Assembly: GCA_001839685.1 (NCBI GenBank)
Contig: MLAK01000760.1
Coordinates: 109,637 to 173,636 of the forward strand
Direction: 5' to 3'
DNA: 64,000 nucleotides
From: Tritrichomonas foetus
Lineage: Eukaryota; Parabasalia; Tritrichomonadida; Tritrichomonadidae
The position numbers and the translations under genes were made by a program. The notes under the pieces are model-generated. The model saw only the letters and a list, made by a program, of their open reading frames with translations. It had not been told where the DNA came from and searched no databases. Positions 38,450 to 50,500 of the stretch are shown here, piece by piece. Within the stretch, counting starts at the first letter, position 1. Each line of letters opens with the position of its first letter.

Positions 38450-41400
38450 TTATTCAGCAACAAGTACAGGAGGAGAGAATGCAAGCATTAATGGGTTAAC
38501 CTGGTTCTTATGCTTCTTTCTTTTCTGAATTTGGAATAAACTCGAAGTGAATGAAATGAAATCTTGAATAGATTTCAGAGACTCCTCAGGTGATGGTTTT
38601 GGTGGCTCAATTTTAATAGAAATTGATTTACTTGCTCTTTGTGGCGAGGTTTGCTTGTGTGAGTTTGGTGTTGATTTCTTTTTTGGTGCATCAGAGTCAC
38701 TGTCACTACTTTCACTTAACATTCGACTAATTTTCTTTGGTGTAGAATTCTTAGAAGGTTTATTTATTTGATTATTTGTTGACTTATTTGTGGGTTGTTT
38801 CGCTTTTTCATTAATTTCTTCTTCTTCTGGATAAATATCAGTAAATCGTTCTTGGCTTTGGAATTCTGATGAAGTTGTATCAAAATCATTCAAAACTCTC
38901 TTTGGCAATCGCTTCTCTTTCATCTTTTGTTCGTGTCTACTTTTCATGATCTCAGCAGCTTCTTCAGATAATGATGGATGCTTTTCAAGAATTGAATCAG
39001 ATGGACTTTGAATAATAGGCATGTTTTCAGTACCTTGATTTCTTTGATTACCAATTTTTGGAATAGATGGAATTCTTGAGAACTTAACTGGCTGTTTGCT
39101 TTCGAAAGATTCACTACTTTCAAATTGATTAAAGTTATCCTTGTTTTCAAGACCATCTAATTCATTTTCACCCAGACGGGCAGATTTATTCTCGTCACTA
39201 TCGCTGTGATGTAAATTTCTTCTTGGTGATTTATTATTATTATTTTTAGTGTTAGTGTTGTTAAAGTTTTCACTTTCGCTTGAACACTCACTTAAATTCT
39301 TCTGCTTTGGAGGACTATTGATCAGGTTATGATTTTCAGTACTATTGTAACTAAACATTTGCTCTTCTTCACTATTATTGTCATAGTCATATTCACTACT
39401 GACTAAGAGTCTTCTATTCATATACTTTTTATGCTCAGGAACTTCGTGATTCTTTTCGTCAGCTTTGGCTTCTTTATTTGTTTCTTCTTCATCATCCTCT
39501 TCCATATCTTTTTCTGGGGAAAAGTTTGGCCGATTTGTTTGAAGTGGTTTCTTCATTTGAATCTTCCGATCTGGCACAATTTGTTTACTTTGACTGTTGT
39601 CTTGTATTTGATCAACCCTATCGAGATCACTTTCTGTTTGATTACTAATAATTAGATCATTATTAAATCCTTTAATGTCTTTTACTTTCTTGTCATCATC
39701 AAATGAGCTGTTAAAATTGTGATTTTCGTCTTCTTCTTCATTTTCACTACTAAAGAAATTTCGTTGTTTCTTAGGTGGTGAACCTTTTGGTGTATCATTG
39801 GAAATTTCTTTATCAACATTTTCTTTAATTGGTGTTTGCTTTTTCTTAGTTTCTTCTTCAAATGATGAATCATCTTCTACATCTGATTTAGAATAAGCAT
39901 GTGGTTTACCAATTGATGTTGGTTTTGAAGGTGACTGATTTCGAATTCCAGGAATTCTAGATTTATGCCCTGATGGAGACTTGCTGAAATCATCATTACT
40001 CTTTCTTAAAGTTCCTGGAGATTGTCGTAGATCATTCGGAGTTGGTAAGCGCGATTTATGTTTACTATTGGGAGATTGAGGAATTTCATCAGAATCACTC
40101 AATTTCTTCTTTGATGACTTCGTAGTACTACCTCTTCCAGGAATCTTGGATTTGTGTGTTGAAGGAGATCGGGGCGGTGTTGGTGTTGGTTTTGGTTTGG
40201 GTATATCTTCACTATCACTTTCATTGAATTTATTTTTGGCAGTAGAAGTTTGTTTTTGCTTCTGTTGTGAAGACTTTTGTAGATATGTATCCTGTTCATT
40301 TTCATTAGATTCATCTTCCTCTTCACCATAAAACATTTTATCATTAAGAGATTGCGGTTTTCCTTTTTGGTTAACTTTTTCAATTTCACTTTCACTCTCA
40401 GTTTCGCTATCAAATGATGGTCGTTTCTTTTGAGTAACTCTCTTTTGCTTTTGAGCATCTTTACCAAAAGATTCTCTTCCCTTTGAAATATTGTTATCTT
40501 GGATATTAGCTTCTGAATAATAGTCATATTCAGATCCAAAATCATTCTTTTTGTTGATATTATTTCGCTTCTTTAATTCTTGATCTGATTCATCATCACT
40601 AGATGAAAAATCATTCCTTTTCTTTGAAGAAACTTTGGATTCCACAATGTTTCTATTTTGTTGCGTATTATTATATTTAGTATCATTGTCATCACTGTAA
40701 TATTCTTCAATACCTTCTTGCATTAATTTTTCATTGCGCTTGTTTATCATTGCAGCAGAATCACTGCTTTCAATCTCACTATCATCAAACATATTTTTAT
40801 TTGTGTTTGATTTCTTATTATTTGGATATTTTTGTTTAGGTGAATTCTCAGTGCTATTCTTAGTATCAAAGCCTTTATGTTTATTATCATCTTTTTTAAC
40901 TTCTTTTTCTGGTGAGGAAACTTCAGAATCACCTGGACTAAACATTCTTTTTGGCGTACCTTTACTGATGGCAACATTAATATTATCAACAGGTGGATTA
41001 GAAGAAACAGTTACCCAGCCATCATCGGAATCAGATACAAAACTTGATTTATTAATATTATCGCTCTCTTCTTCTTTCTCTGAGTCTGAAAGTGGCGGGG
41101 CAAAGTCATGAAGAGGCTTTGGAGGAACAGATTCAGAATTAGTCATGGAATTCACTGTATCATATTCATTTTCTTTGTGAATAGGTACTTGGTAGTCACC
41201 AGGAGCAAGTGATGGTGAATCCATGTTATCTAATATATCATCTTGTTTATTAATTTTGTGAGTTGATTTCTCCTTTTCTTGCACTGACGAATCAGAAATT
41301 GAGCCTCCTAATCCTGCAAACATGGTATCACTTAATGTTGGAATCAGATTAGTATTCATTAACTCATCGATAGAAACTTCTGATTGGTCTTCCACTTCAA

Positions 41401-43528
41401 ATTGTGGATTATTTACAACTTCGATTGGTGGATAAATAGAAACTTTTTTAATTTTTTGCATTGAGTAGTTGCTTTCAATTGCTAAAGTATTTATATTGGG
41501 CAAGTCATACATTTCAGGATCACCAATATCAAGGGTTTCCGAATCATGATCAGTTTCGGGGAAGGGATATGGAACCAATAAATCTTCATTGATTGATGAA
41601 TGTTGTGATGTATTAAATTTGTTAATCACATTTGCTATCAATTCAGAATAAATTGCATTTGGTTTTAATATTGTAGATAAACCATGCTTCAGTGGTGAGG
41701 TGTTAAGATTTGGATTATTGTTTGCAATATCAACAATTTTACCAAAGTCACTGAAAGAATTATCATTTAATTTTACACATTCAAAATTTTCTGATGATAG
41801 TAATTTTATTGCATCTTTATCGGTTAATTCATTTGAGGATAAATTAATTGATTTTAGATTAGATTTGATGATTTGTGGGATTATCGATGAACATTGTGAA
41901 TTTGCCAAGTTGAGAGATTTAAGTGATTTTATTTCGAGTAATTTAGAAACATTTTCAGCATCAGCTTCTTGGAAGTTTGAAGAAAGTGATAAATATTCGA
42001 GATTGATCATTCGTAAAAATAAAGCTTGATAGGCCAAAAGTTCAGTTGAGGAAATTTGTGTTTCATCCATTTCAATTGATTTCCATTTTTCAAAATCATT
42101 TAGCATAAAGCCTCGGAGAATCGAGAAAGATCTATCTTTTGAGAAATTAAGTTTATTAATTTTAATTGTTAATAGATCTTTTTGGTTCCGACCAAAAGCA
42201 GCTAAAATATCAGACACTTCATAAAAATTAAGATTTGATCCACTGATATCCAATGAGTTTATGTTTTGAGCAAGATAATTCAATTGTTCAACTGATTCAT
42301 CATCGAAATCACAATCAGCCAATTTCAATTCTTTTATTGATGATTTTGAAATAGAACGTAAAATTTGGCCGAAAGTAGAAGACCCTGATAAATCGAGAGT
42401 TTCTAATTTATCATTTTCTTTAATATATTTTGAAAGTAGCTTAATTGCTTTATCCGAAAGTTCTGCACCTCCAATTCCAAGATATTTCAATTCTTTGAGT
42501 GATTTGGAATTTAATAGAGCATCACATAACAATTCGAAATTATCTTCATCTAATCCACAATTAGTCAATGATAAATGTGTTAAATTGGATTCAAGTTTAG
42601 ATAGTGCTTCAATTAATAAGGATGCATCATCAATTTCATTATCATTAAAAAATAACTGTTCAAGTGGTAAATTCGGATTAGAGGAAATAGCTTTAGATAA
42701 CTCTTTAATTCCTTTGGTTGCATTGCAATTAATAAGTTTAAGATATCGAATATATAAAGTGCTTTGTAATAATGATGCAACATCAGAAAATATTGTTGGA
42801 GTATCACTATCTTTACATGAAATACCATAAATTATTGGTATGAATGTAAGTGATTGAAAAATTGGCTTCATTTGCCGTGGATTGAATTTATTTGGTAGAT
42901 GTTTGAGATTAAATAATGTGTCACGTGATTTAACAAGTGAATGAAAATATTGAACAATTGAATGATCATATTCGACATTATTTTGAGCACAAAGAGCATA
43001 ATAACGAAATTGAAATATCTGTGCAATTGACAGGGGTATTTTATACAGTGGAAAAATTTCTTCGTCATATGTTTCAAATGTAATTCGAAGAGCTTTAGGT
43101 AAAGAAATAGTTGCAAATGTATAATTCCTGAAAATAAGTCTTGATATTTGCAAAATCGGCCCTGATAGAAATAAAATGTCATCTGCCCCAACTGTGATAG
43201 AAAGTTGTGGGTTATTCGATTTATTTTTAAAAAGAGTGAATTTGGATAATTCTAAGACGTTAAAAAATCTCAATATCATATTATCTTTAGATTTTTCGGA
43301 AAATATGCCAATTTTTGAGAGTGACATTGCGAAAATTGAATTTTCATATACTTCCCCATGAATATTGAGCTTTTCTATTGAAGTTACGAAGATAATATTA
43401 TCCAATGATTCAAATGATTCGTTCATACTGGATTTAATTTTTGGTGGAAGAGAGTCAATTGATAGGACTGGGTTTTTGTCGAGTGAATTATTTTTTGACT
43501 TTGATGAATGACGATTTTTCCCTTTCAT
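38450..43528 (-). CDS. giant PH-LRR protein with long disordered tail (CARMIL-like)
   Basis: A 1692-residue protein. Residues about 35-160 resemble a PH-type domain (SIEKLNIHGEVYENSIFAMS, then FRNYTFATISLPKAL). Residues about 220-620 are leucine-rich repeats of the CARMIL/RNase-inhibitor type (LEQLFFNDNEIDDASLLIEA; LKSLNLANSQC). The remaining 1000 residues are disordered, dominated by Ser/Asp/Glu/Lys/Asn with many SD, SE and SSD clusters likely to be CK2 sites, and repeated 'KSRIPG'/'KSKIPG' motifs near 1140-1240. The C-terminal 45 residues are again ordered (IQDFISFTSSLFQIQKRKK). It shares its N-terminal layout with the 813-residue protein at 9.4-11.9 kb. Likely a cytoskeletal scaffold; no capping-protein motif found. 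Confidence 0.75.
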   Translation of the reverse strand: MKGKNRHSSKSKNNSLDKNPVLSIDSLPPKIKSSMNESFESLDNIIFVTSIEKLNIHGEVYENSIFAMSLSKIGIFSEKSKDNMILRFFNVLELSKFTLFKNKSNNPQLSITVGADDILFLSGPILQISRLIFRNYTFATISLPKALRITFETYDEEIFPLYKIPLSIAQIFQFRYYALCAQNNVEYDHSIVQYFHSLVKSRDTLFNLKHLPNKFNPRQMKPIFQSLTFIPIIYGISCKDSDTPTIFSDVASLLQSTLYIRYLKLINCNATKGIKELSKAISSNPNLPLEQLFFNDNEIDDASLLIEALSKLESNLTHLSLTNCGLDEDNFELLCDALLNSKSLKELKYLGIGGAELSDKAIKLLSKYIKENDKLETLDLSGSSTFGQILRSISKSSIKELKLADCDFDDESVEQLNYLAQNINSLDISGSNLNFYEVSDILAAFGRNQKDLLTIKINKLNFSKDRSFSILRGFMLNDFEKWKSIEMDETQISSTELLAYQALFLRMINLEYLSLSSNFQEADAENVSKLLEIKSLKSLNLANSQCSSIIPQIIKSNLKSINLSSNELTDKDAIKLLSSENFECVKLNDNSFSDFGKIVDIANNNPNLNTSPLKHGLSTILKPNAIYSELIANVINKFNTSQHSSINEDLLVPYPFPETDHDSETLDIGDPEMYDLPNINTLAIESNYSMQKIKKVSIYPPIEVVNNPQFEVEDQSEVSIDELMNTNLIPTLSDTMFAGLGGSISDSSVQEKEKSTHKINKQDDILDNMDSPSLAPGDYQVPIHKENEYDTVNSMTNSESVPPKPLHDFAPPLSDSEKEEESDNINKSSFVSDSDDGWVTVSSNPPVDNINVAISKGTPKRMFSPGDSEVSSPEKEVKKDDNKHKGFDTKNSTENSPKQKYPNNKKSNTNKNMFDDSEIESSDSAAMINKRNEKLMQEGIEEYYSDDNDTKYNNTQQNRNIVESKVSSKKRNDFSSSDDESDQELKKRNNINKKNDFGSEYDYYSEANIQDNNISKGRESFGKDAQKQKRVTQKKRPSFDSETESESEIEKVNQKGKPQSLNDKMFYGEEEDESNENEQDTYLQKSSQQKQKQTSTAKNKFNESDSEDIPKPKPTPTPPRSPSTHKSKIPGRGSTTKSSKKKLSDSDEIPQSPNSKHKSRLPTPNDLRQSPGTLRKSNDDFSKSPSGHKSRIPGIRNQSPSKPTSIGKPHAYSKSDVEDDSSFEEETKKKQTPIKENVDKEISNDTPKGSPPKKQRNFFSSENEEEDENHNFNSSFDDDKKVKDIKGFNNDLIISNQTESDLDRVDQIQDNSQSKQIVPDRKIQMKKPLQTNRPNFSPEKDMEEDDEEETNKEAKADEKNHEVPEHKKYMNRRLLVSSEYDYDNNSEEEQMFSYNSTENHNLINSPPKQKNLSECSSESENFNNTNTKNNNNKSPRRNLHHSDSDENKSARLGENELDGLENKDNFNQFESSESFESKQPVKFSRIPSIPKIGNQRNQGTENMPIIQSPSDSILEKHPSLSEEAAEIMKSRHEQKMKEKRLPKRVLNDFDTTSSEFQSQERFTDIYPEEEEINEKAKQPTNKSTNNQINKPSKNSTPKKISRMLSESSDSDSDAPKKKSTPNSHKQTSPQRASKSISIKIEPPKPSPEESLKSIQDFISFTSSLFQIQKRKKHKNQVNPLMLAFSPPVLVAE

Positions 43529-45261
43529 TTATTTTTTTTGTATACGTTTAAAAAAACAGATGTGATTATGTTAGATCACAGCTTTTTCAAGTAATTATGA
43601 TCGCTCAGAATCTAAAACAGATAACCATTGAAAAAGCTATTTCGTTTCTTGAAAAAATCATTTTTCAAACATTCAATTTTTCTATTGTATAAGAAATTTC
43701 AATAAGATGTATACAAACTAACTAGCTCTAGATGTNGAAGNCNATTGAGAGATCTAAATGAATAATTGTTGATATTATTGTCATCTAAAAATTATTTAAT
43801 TGTAATCCTATTAATAATATATAAATATTATAATTTAAAAATCAAGATACAGAGAAAACCAAATCCAAAAAAAAATTGTGAGAAAAAAATAAACCCCACA
43901 GAAATTTCTGAGAATTATTGAGATAAAAAGTGATTTTATAGCATTAATATCTTGATTATTTCTTATCATAAATCGTGCTTTTTATTATCATATGACCCTC
44001 CATCGAAAATTATAATGTTTTCCAAAATACAAAAATGAAGTATAAAAAAAATATTAATAATTTTGATATAAATAAAAAAAATTTAGGCATCAATGAGAAG
44101 ATTACGAATGTTTTGCCATCTAAATGGCGAGTCATCAGAAAATTCACTTGGCATCGAGTCTGGAAAAAAACATATTGGATTCCATTTTTCTTGATTTGGT
44201 CTTTCAATCGTTGTATCTGTATCCCTGCTTGAGAATGTGCTGTTGAGGACTGCCAGTCTATTTTCTTCATATACTAAAATTTTATGACAGAAAAGATTTC
44301 AATACATTCATATTTGTCAAATGGAAATTGAATTAATTCAACATCACTGAGTTAAAACTATCAAAATTTTCGCGATTTTTAATTAAAAATCGATAGAAGA
44401 AGTGTAAATAGAATTATGGGAAGCAGTATTATAATCTTTGTGATTCTTGGAAAAAAAGCTTCTCACAATTTTTTTTTAGGCTTTCTCCAAAATCGCTCTT
44501 TTTTCGGTTTAATTGTTGCAAAATTTCAAAACTATGAATAAATATGGCTCATAACTATAAAAAATAGATTTAACAATTGACTGAAAGCTGTTCACCCGAA
44601 AACTGAAACAATAGCTTCTTCAGAATCATTTTCGAAATATTTTTGAATTCGGCCATTTGCGAAGTTTGCGATAAGGGAAATTTTCGTCATTCTTTTAGCT
44701 ATTTNGGTTTTGATTTTTGACTGATGGTATTAAGTAATACTGATGATAAGGATCATTTTAGTGATTTCGTACGTTAAGACTATTTGGTTTGTATACATCT
44801 TTTCAATATCAATTGAATATTTTTGAATTGATTGAATCAAAAATAAAGCAATTTGCCTTTTTACGAGAACAAATGAATAAATATTAATATAATTTAACAT
44901 TCTAGTAATGATAATTTATTCTGAAAAGTATAACAAATTCAGATTGATAAGACATGTTTTGAATTTATCATATTTTGTTGCAGATTGAAAAGGTGATTAA
45001 AACTTTTCAGATATATTTACATCCAAAAGGCACGCATCATATTAATTTAAGAATAAATTATGAAATATAACTAATCATATCAACAAGAAATTGTAAGAAC
45101 AAAAATAGAAAAATAAGAAAATCATGCAATTCAGATTCATTTTCGACAAATTGGAAATCAAATGAATAACAGGAAGGAGTGAATTTAAATATTTTGAAAT
45201 TATTTTAAATAAATAAATTCCTAAAACATTTTATCTCAGAAACAAACATTGTTATATAAAA
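43529..45261. other. 1.73 kb spacer with ambiguous bases and a gene remnant
   Basis: Ambiguous bases at 43736, 43741, 43743 and 44705 show weak assembly support here. A broken coding stretch at about 44083-44600 (minus) is annotated separately. The rest (43529-44080 and 44610-45261) is AT-rich with no recognised feature. Confidence 0.5.
44083..44600 (-). pseudogene. frameshifted gene remnant, unknown family
   Basis: A minus-strand frame ending in a TAA at 44083-44085 reads a protein-like C terminus of about 70 residues: ILVYEENRLAVLNSTFSSRD, then EKWNPICFFPDSMPSEFSDD and SPFRWQNIRNLLIDA. Just upstream another frame reads DVELIQFPFDKYECIEIFSV and joins the first if one base is missing in an A-run near 44275-44285. 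More fragments (KNHKDYNTASHNSIYTSSIDF) continue upstream in other frames. No ATG and no intact frame. Either an old pseudogene or, given nearby ambiguous bases, a real gene broken by sequence errors. Confidence 0.5.
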
Positions 45262-46896
45262 TCATTTCTTTTTTGCAAGATATTTGAAAATATCATGGAG
45301 TGTTGGAATGAATATCGGTGGATGCTTTACTGTATTCCAATTGAACTCTTTTTTCACAATCATGATGCATCTCACAGTCAAAGCATCATTGTCTTGTTGT
45401 GTATACTCTTTATTTGTTACATAATTCAATTCTTTTACTTTTGCATTTTCGATTAGTGCTAAAATTCGCAATGTTTTGCCAAGTGCTGATTGTATATACC
45501 CATTTTCACCAAAAGGAGTATATGTACCAATTGCATATTGTGAGCATTCTGTTTGATAAACACCAGCACCGAACCAATGTCCACCATTTTGCTGGTCGTT
45601 AGTATTTCCAAGGTCCTGAAGCCCAGTGTGTAGAATTGAATGCCAGCGATCTATCGTACTTCCATGGAAGAGAAACAACTGACCAAATTCTTGCGTTTTT
45701 TTACGGATATTGCTTTCTTTTTGAGGAGTATTAACTACAGAAAAAAATTGGATTGTTTCTTCCGCACATTCTCTTATTTTCAAATCAGGTGGAAGAGTAA
45801 TTAAATGAGTGTGATTAGCAAGAATAATTAATCTCAATATTTCAAAATATTGTAGGCTAATTCTTGAAGCTAATTCCTGATCACAACTATATTGACTCAT
45901 GGACCATGTACTCGGAAGATTATTAAAGAAATTTGGCAACATTTGCTTTTGTGAGTCACTCAGAGGAATTTTGATCCACTTCATATTCTTTTGATAGGCA
46001 CAGCTGGCAATAGAAATCAGAAAATCAACAACAGTTGGATCTCTTTTAATTTCAGCAACAATATTAGAACCAGCACCCACTGATTCAAAAGAGAACCGGC
46101 ACATTTTCTCATCACAAACAGAAGGTTTTAACCCTTTGCATCCAATTTTCTTACCACAAACACAGCATACATCTAATATACTGAGTAAATTCTCAGTGAT
46201 TTCTAGAATTAAGTATATTAAAGGTGATTCTTGGAATCGAATATCAATTTTGTTGAACTTTCCTGATATTTTTTCATCAAGTGTTCCGATAATTAAATAC
46301 TCACGAGCTTTTTCAATATCATTATCATAATACGAAAGTGCAGTTTTGGCACGAATTGGATCGAAACCTTCAATAAAAAGTTGCTCAATTTTATATTGAT
46401 CTGGATCGCCTTGTGGAATAAATACATGAGGGCATGATTTATAAGATTCTTTTGGACAATAAGATGGGTCAAAAAAAGATGAAATTGTATTCTTAATTAA
46501 TGGCTTTCCAATGAAATTTGATCCAAAGACAGGATTCGTAATATTTACCTCTTTTGGTTTAATATCCCATTTTCCATCATGTAAAATAATTTCAATATGT
46601 GCAAGAGTTTCATAATTATTAAAGCCATTTACAACAGCATAAGAAAGAGGCATGATTGAGGTTGGAATTGAAAAACTGATTTTATATGATTCAGTTTTAA
46701 TATTAAAAGATGGCAAATATGCAGTTGCTGTAGAAACACTTTGAAGAAATTTTTTGAAATCTGGATCATAAATATCTTCTTGGGAACTAAAAACATCTTC
46801 TCCTTCTATAGTAAATTCTTCATCATTAGATAGATACTGATCTAAGTCGACTTCTTCTTCTTCTTCTCCTTCAAAGATATCTGAATTTTTTGTCAT
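45262..46896 (-). CDS. PARP6/8-like mono-ADP-ribosyltransferase with UBA domain
   Basis: A 544-residue protein from the ATG at 46896; the longer frame opens on GTG at 46941, which overlaps a GAAAAAGTG promoter-like element, so the shorter form is chosen. An acidic start is followed by a UBA-like domain at about 167-205 (KIEQLFIEGFDPIRAKTALS, YYDNDIEKAREYLI). A Cys cluster follows at 244-266 (CCVCGKKIGC...CDEKMC) and the PARP6/8-type stretch DPTVVDFLISIASCAYQ. The catalytic fold is at about 405-544, with His411 in LFHGSTIDRWHSIL and Tyr447 in FGAGVYQT. I cannot align a Glu at the third triad position, which points to mono- rather than poly-ADP-ribosylation. UBA plus PARP implies crosstalk with ubiquitin. 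Confidence 0.82.
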   Translation of the reverse strand: MTKNSDIFEGEEEEEVDLDQYLSNDEEFTIEGEDVFSSQEDIYDPDFKKFLQSVSTATAYLPSFNIKTESYKISFSIPTSIMPLSYAVVNGFNNYETLAHIEIILHDGKWDIKPKEVNITNPVFGSNFIGKPLIKNTISSFFDPSYCPKESYKSCPHVFIPQGDPDQYKIEQLFIEGFDPIRAKTALSYYDNDIEKAREYLIIGTLDEKISGKFNKIDIRFQESPLIYLILEITENLLSILDVCCVCGKKIGCKGLKPSVCDEKMCRFSFESVGAGSNIVAEIKRDPTVVDFLISIASCAYQKNMKWIKIPLSDSQKQMLPNFFNNLPSTWSMSQYSCDQELASRISLQYFEILRLIILANHTHLITLPPDLKIRECAEETIQFFSVVNTPQKESNIRKKTQEFGQLFLFHGSTIDRWHSILHTGLQDLGNTNDQQNGGHWFGAGVYQTECSQYAIGTYTPFGENGYIQSALGKTLRILALIENAKVKELNYVTNKEYTQQDNDALTVRCIMIVKKEFNWNTVKHPPIFIPTLHDIFKYLAKKK

Positions 46897-47568
46897 ATCA
46901 AGAAAAAAGTCCTTTTGGCATGAATTAATTTGACAGAACACTTTTTCAATAAACTACTCAAAATATCTGAATAAATAACTTTTTCAATAAAATTTTACAC
47001 GCATCAAACCAATTTCATGAATTGAATAACTAAATGCTGAGAAACTGTATGGTGTAATTTATTAATCGCATCAATATTATTCTAAAAGTCTTTTAAGAAC
47101 AAAAAAGAAGTACAAAAATTTGTAAATTTACACTCCACTTCAGAATAGTTTATCTACCAGGTGAAAATTGACCTCATAAATACGGTTATAAATTCTTTGT
47201 TGTTTGAGTGTATCATGACATTAATATGATTGTCAGGCCAAAACCAATAAGCTTGTTTGTTTGTTCCTTGCAAGTATAATAGGATATTTTTAACTATCAT
47301 AGTTTTTCAAATGTGAAATCTAATCTTGAAATGGTCGAAATAAATGATATGATTGATATTGTCATTTCTAAGACAATTTAATTATACTAAACTTGCAAAT
47401 TAGATTAGAATCTAAAGAATACCCGCACTTAGATGGAATATCTTTTATGGGGAGAATTTCTCCAAACTTTTTCACTTTATATAGACATTGAAAAAGTTCA
47501 CGTGATTAATTTTATGCGATTTATTGAAAAAGTTTGTTTTTATTCCTTAATTTATTATATTCGAACCA
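46897..47568. other. divergent intergenic region, 672 bp
   Basis: Near the PARP start there are CTTTTTC runs at about 46941-46947 and 46979-46985. Near the plus-strand start there are three copies, AACTTTTTC (47465-47473), GAAAAAGTT (47490-47498) and GAAAAAGTT (47526-47534), the densest cluster in the window. Confidence 0.5.
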
Positions 47569-50500
47569 ATGACATCAATTATTGCAGTACAAAAGCTAGC
47601 ACCACAGTGGGCTGCTGCTGGACTTTTCCTTCTATTAAAAGACCTCAGAATCGATTTATCTTTGATTGACGAAAGTCTCATTAAAATTATCGAACCTTTA
47701 CCAAACCCGACATTGAAAGACGAAATAATTGCGATGCTTCCCAAAGCAAAAGAAATGGATTTCTATGATTGTATGCTATTTTACGACTCCCTCCAAAATA
47801 TCATCGCTTCAATGGTCTCTCCTCAATTGTTCCCCACAATTTTTGACTTATGTACATTTTGCTTTTACAATACACTTATTATTGCTTGCAAAGCTACTGA
47901 TCCTAATAACACCTTTGTTAATGAACAATCATTGGCTGCACCTGATATGACTTTTCCCACAAAATTCTTTCCATTTATAGAAACAGCATTGAAATTTTTA
48001 TATCGAGTTTTAGAAAATCAAAAACCAACTGATTTCTCACAAATTCGTGCAAAAATTCACATTTTTTTGAATAATTTCATTTTGCACAGTGCTGAAGGAT
48101 TTAATAGAAAAAGATACGAAGGTAAAATCTATTCATTTTTATCAGCTGATCCATCATGGTTTTCTGTAATAATGAGTCGAATTACCAATTTAGTTGCTTC
48201 AATTAAACAAAAAGATCATAAAAAGGCTCTAATATTATTGTTACGAAGTTTGAAGTATCTTCGAAATGCTTCTCAAGAATCAATCAATGAATTAATATCA
48301 TTGTCATCAAAAGTAAGTGATGAAGCTCATACTGAACTTGTTTCCTTCATTGCAGCAACTATACTTCACTCAAATGCCGAAGCACCAGAGAAATTCGTAT
48401 CATCAGTAAGTAAACCATCACCTACTAAAAAGTTTGAATATCAACAAATGAAAGCAATAATTAGATTAATGTCTAAGGAAAGTTCCAAATCACGACATAA
48501 AGATTTCGCAAAATTATTGAAATCCTATCAAAAGAATGGATCACCCAAAGTGGAAAAATTAGCCACTTTAACAGCTAATTTATTATGTCCAACTAAATTC
48601 CCAGTTGATTTATTTATTAAAGAAATCAACAAATTATTCTTCCAAAAAGGAAAAATACCATCGCTTTCTGAAAAAAGAGGCGCTAATGTTGATGATGTTG
48701 TTGATGTATATGCCGCTGCTGCTACAAAAGACTATGCACCAATTGTTTCTTATATTACAACAGTTGTTTCTGCATTCCCACAAATAAAAGATCAACATCG
48801 AACTACAATTTTTGTATTAAAACTTCTTGCAAAAATCATGGCAATTTCCGAACCAGCAACAGCTCAACTTGTTTCTGCAATGAGTTCATTTATCCCAACA
48901 TTCTTTTCTAAAGATGCGGATCGTAATCTTTATAAAGCAGCTCTCCCATGCCTTGGCGCTTTCTATAAGCATTATCCAAAAGGACAATTACAACTTCCAG
49001 AATTGATTGCCGAAGCTACAATGTGCGATGACATTGATGTTGCTTTAGCTTGTATCCAAGGATATACTTATTTAATGAAAAATGCCGATGTTAGTCTACT
49101 TCCAAATGCTCTTACTTTATCAATTCCTAGAGTATTGGTTTCAAGGATTAATCCCAATACAACTAAAAGCTATTTTTTGGCAACAATTGACGCTTTAACT
49201 CAATACTTTGAAACACTCCATGCAAATTCAAATGGGAAAAATATTCCACAAATTGACACTACTTTATTAGCAATTGATTCATCTATGTTCATTTCAATCT
49301 TTTTCAGATCAAGACAGGTTCATTTTAAGCTTTATCGGTTATATTCCGTTCTTGTTAAATTAACACCAACCTACTTTTTAGGATCATACTTCTTAGAACA
49401 TAAAGGAACATCACTTCGCGAATGTTTTCTTAAAAATGAAGATTGGTTTGTTGGAATTTATATAAAAGCCGCAGAATTCTGGGTAAATATGGATCGATTT
49501 ACCAATCAAAACTTCACAAACAAACTCCTAAAGGAACTTTTTGTAATGGCAAGAGCTACAAGAAAAGGACGAAAATTAGAAATCACACAAACCTTATTTG
49601 AAACTGCCCTAGATTATATCTTCCAAATGAAGAAAGAAGTCATGATTTCTTATTTAGAAGTTCTTCATCCTTCAGTTTGGCCAATTATGTTTGCAGCCTA
49701 TGAAAAATTATACCAAAAATATAATGGACAACCATGGCATAATTTCCTATTCATTCAATCTGCTTTCGTAAATAATCCAAGCTTTAAAGATTATGAAGGA
49801 CCAACTTCCATTTTTGATCAAACATTAGAAAATTATATTACCACTAAGAAATCACGCTTCGAAAAAGATATTCCATATGAAATATTAATGTTAAACATTT
49901 GTTCGGCAAATGCTAGGAAAAATCCAAGTTCACTTTTAAGCTTCGCCAATAAAAATATAAACTTACTTAACCAAATATTGGATAAAGTTAATGTGAGAGA
50001 ACTTTTTGTTATCAATGAAGCATATATGCATGCCTTCCTAGATTTTGTTGGTGTTGTTTTTAATACTTTAAGTGTTGATGCTTCAAATATTAATAATGTG
50101 ATTAATTATATGATTAAAATCACTGAAAAGACGAATGAAAACAGCACTCTCCAATCTAAAATCAATGAATGCTTCTCAGGATTATTCAAGATGAATAAAG
50201 ACAGTAGAAGCTTAATTTTCCAGATGATTCTTTCATCAAAATGTTCATCATCGATTGGATGGTCCATTTTCAACTTTGGAATAGAATTTTCACGAGTTGA
50301 ATTAACGCAATTCTTTGTTATTGCTATGTCAAATTATCAATCTGATCCAACACTTGCAATTCGAATTGCTAAGCGTCTTGTTGGCGACAAATTGACGATT
50401 GGACCACTTTCTGAATATGACATAGAAACAGAAAGTAAGATTTGGGAAGCAATTGAACAAAATCTTACTGATGAAGAAGTTTTAGCTTATGCTCAACTTC

